Part shown: positions 62,745 through 64,000 of the stretch, piece after piece
How the letters are laid out: each line of letters opens with the position of its first letter
How positions within the stretch are numbered: position 1 is the first letter of the stretch
DNA from: CAWGET01 sp963821715
Lineage (GTDB): Bacteria > Bacteroidota > Ignavibacteria > Ignavibacteriales > Melioribacteraceae
Direction of reading: 5' to 3'
Assembly: GCA_963821715.1 (NCBI GenBank)
Contig: CAWGET010000010.1
Coordinates: 124,001 to 188,000, forward strand
Length of the DNA: 64,000 bases
The notes under the pieces: generated by a model
Told to the model about the DNA's origin: nothing
What the model saw: the letters and a program-made list of their open reading frames with translations, nothing else
Database searches by the model: none
Made by a program: the position numbers and the translations under genes

Positions 62745-64000
62745 CTAATTGTTAATCGATATATTTTCCTCAATAAAATCAAGCATAAGATTCAGCGCCT
62801 TTGGCGAAATAGTTTCTTCTATTTGTCCGTATTCTATCGTCGATCCTGTTTCGGCGGTTTGGAATAAATGATTCAATCCGGGTAATTCTATAACTTTAAA
62901 TTTTTCAGTCGGCGCTTCTTTTAAAGCTTTTTCCAATTGCGGAATATTATCTTCCGCAGGAACCTGTAAATCTTTTCCACCGATAATAGCAAGAACGGGG
63001 ATTTTTAATTTCTTTAAAGCCGGACGAGGATCGTATCTTAAAAAATAAACCATCCACGTATTAACCCATCTCTTCGCCTGCGAGCTTATTATTTCGTCAG
63101 TAACGTCTTCACCTTCGGGAGTATCTTTTATCATCTCTTTAATTTCAGCGACTATTTTAGCCCGTATTTCAAGCGTGTCGGTTTCGGAATGAATGATATT
63201 CACTATTTTTCTTTGAAGCTCTCCCGCTTTTGCGATGTCTTCTTCGGAAGCTCCGCCCGCTCTCATCAATAATTTGGATTGCTTAAGAATTATGCTGTCG
63301 CCCGGCAAACCGGGTCCCGCCATTAAAACGAGGAAATCAATTTCATTATTTCTGTTGGCGATCATCGGCGCGATTATTCCTCCTTCGCTGTGCCCGATTA
63401 TTCCGATCGCGCTTGTGTCAACTTCTTTTCTCGATGATAAATATTCAACAGCAGCTTCGGCGTCGTATGAAAAATCCTCCGTAGTTGCGCCCGCAAATTT
63501 TCCTCCCGATTCCGCCGTTCCGCGGTCGTCGTAACGCAAGACTGCAATTCCATTGCGCGTAAGAAAATCCGACAGAACCAAAAACGGTTTATGATTGAAT
63601 ATCTCTTCGTCTCTGTTCTGCGCGCCGGAGCCGGAGACTAAAACAACCGCCGGAAATTTTTCTCCCGTATCCGGATACGTGAAAGTTCCCGCCAGATTAA
63701 TTTCAGCGCTTTCATTCATAAAAGAAACTTCTTCTTCATTATAAGGAAACGGTCTCTCCGGTTCCTGCGGGCGGTTAATAACTTCCTCGTCATAGTTTTC
63801 TTTAAGGTTCAGCGGAAACTCGGAACCGGCCTGCGCCCACGTTCCCGAATAAAACCCGCTATCGGTATTAAACATTCCCGAATAATCTCCGCCGATGGAA
63901 GAAACTTCGAATTTCAAACTTTCGTCATCCAAAATAATTTGCGAAACGGGAATTCCATACGCTCCCTGATCCGGGCTGTCGAAAGTTGCGGAGAGATTTC
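62745..64000 (-). CDS. Alpha/beta hydrolase with N-terminal beta domain, 5' end outside window
   Basis: The gene continues past the right edge: the frame is open to the end of the window, with LSATFDSPDQGAYGIPVSQI before the IGGDYSG region. The N-terminal part resembles a DUF3887-like or 'IGG.YSG...SGTW.Q' beta domain that precedes secreted hydrolases. The hydrolase domain has AVVLVSGSGAQNRDE, RYDDRGTAESGGKF (oxyanion region), the nucleophile elbow GHSEGG, a later DLQVPAEDN with catalytic-acid candidate and the His in ELPGLNHLFQ. It is probably exported and cleaves an ester or peptide bond. The missing start prevents judging a signal peptide. Confidence 0.85.
   Translation of the reverse strand, partial: NLSATFDSPDQGAYGIPVSQIILDDESLKFEVSSIGGDYSGMFNTDSGFYSGTWAQAGSEFPLNLKENYDEEVINRPQEPERPFPYNEEEVSFMNESAEINLAGTFTYPDTGEKFPAVVLVSGSGAQNRDEEIFNHKPFLVLSDFLTRNGIAVLRYDDRGTAESGGKFAGATTEDFSYDAEAAVEYLSSRKEVDTSAIGIIGHSEGGIIAPMIANRNNEIDFLVLMAGPGLPGDSIILKQSKLLMRAGGASEEDIAKAGELQRKIVNIIHSETDTLEIRAKIVAEIKEMIKDTPEGEDVTDEIISSQAKRWVNTWMVYFLRYDPRPALKKLKIPVLAIIGGKDLQVPAEDNIPQLEKALKEAPTEKFKVIELPGLNHLFQTAETGSTIEYGQIEETISPKALNLMLDFIEENISINN

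Overview
The window is an AT-rich stretch (by eye a little under 40% GC) of a Gram-negative chromosome, most likely from the Ignavibacteria/Melioribacteraceae side of the Bacteroidota-Chlorobi group. The grounds are a sucrose synthase / bidomainal sucrose-phosphate synthase / fructokinase cassette like the one described in Melioribacter roseus, a secreted protease with a type IX secretion (T9SS) C-terminal domain, a carboxypeptidase-regulatory-domain TonB receptor, an S46 dipeptidyl-peptidase, DUF3078 and DUF3108 proteins, and BamD and LptE homologues. No rRNA, tRNA, CRISPR array, intact insertion sequence or prophage was recognised.

Layout. 0-4.8 kb (minus): prmA (start only), tatD, a TonB receptor with its lipoprotein partner, purM. 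5.0-7.9 kb (plus): hrcA-grpE-dnaJ heat-shock operon without dnaK, followed by a possibly structured spacer. 8.2-10.8 kb (plus): a ComEA-like helix-hairpin-helix protein, a pilin-like anchored protein, a PilM-like protein and rsmD. 10.9-13.8 kb (minus): a seven-haem NapC/NirT-type cytochrome and a MATE-like transporter. 14-17.1 kb (plus): aldo/keto reductase and a frameshifted S46 peptidase. 17.1-21 kb is a disturbed region: a palindromic element, a decayed secreted-protein gene, a 41-codon remnant of a type III restriction-modification methyltransferase, an MqsR-like toxin with a zinc-ribbon/HTH/Panacea antitoxin, a VOC protein and a frameshifted PD40 protein. 21.1-27.3 kb (minus): an overlapping run bamD, thioesterase, FG-GAP protein, T9SS metalloprotease, ccmA, ccmB. 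27.4-32.2 kb (minus): htpX, ferritin-like protein, App1-type phosphatase, rpiA, SDR. 32.3-46.9 kb (plus): housekeeping and envelope genes (miaB, SPOR, MBL, sigma-54 activator, lptE, TPR, DNA glycosylase, GT9, DUF3108, CPBP protease, cdsA, xdhC, DUF134 with a NifX-like protein, typA). 48-53.4 kb (minus): the sucrose cassette. 54.9-56.9 kb: uvrB. 57.1-61 kb (minus): an ECF sigma factor, an anti-sigma factor with HEAT-like repeats and two DUF4097 beta-repeat proteins. 61.2-64 kb: isoaspartyl peptidase/asparaginase lipoprotein, DUF1761 protein and the 3' part of an alpha/beta hydrolase gene.

The most notable signals are these. First, a toxin-antitoxin operon sits directly upstream of a methyltransferase 5' fragment that is cut off exactly where a neighbouring gene is also truncated, which looks like the scar of a lost restriction-modification system. 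Second, at least six genes are interrupted by small indels, mostly +1 and often in homopolymers; this may be true decay or uncorrected read error and affects several annotations. Third, a sigma/anti-sigma operon ends in two tandem DUF4097 proteins built of about ten very regular glycine-rich beta repeats. Fourth, the complete sucrose synthesis and cleavage cassette is encoded as one tight operon.
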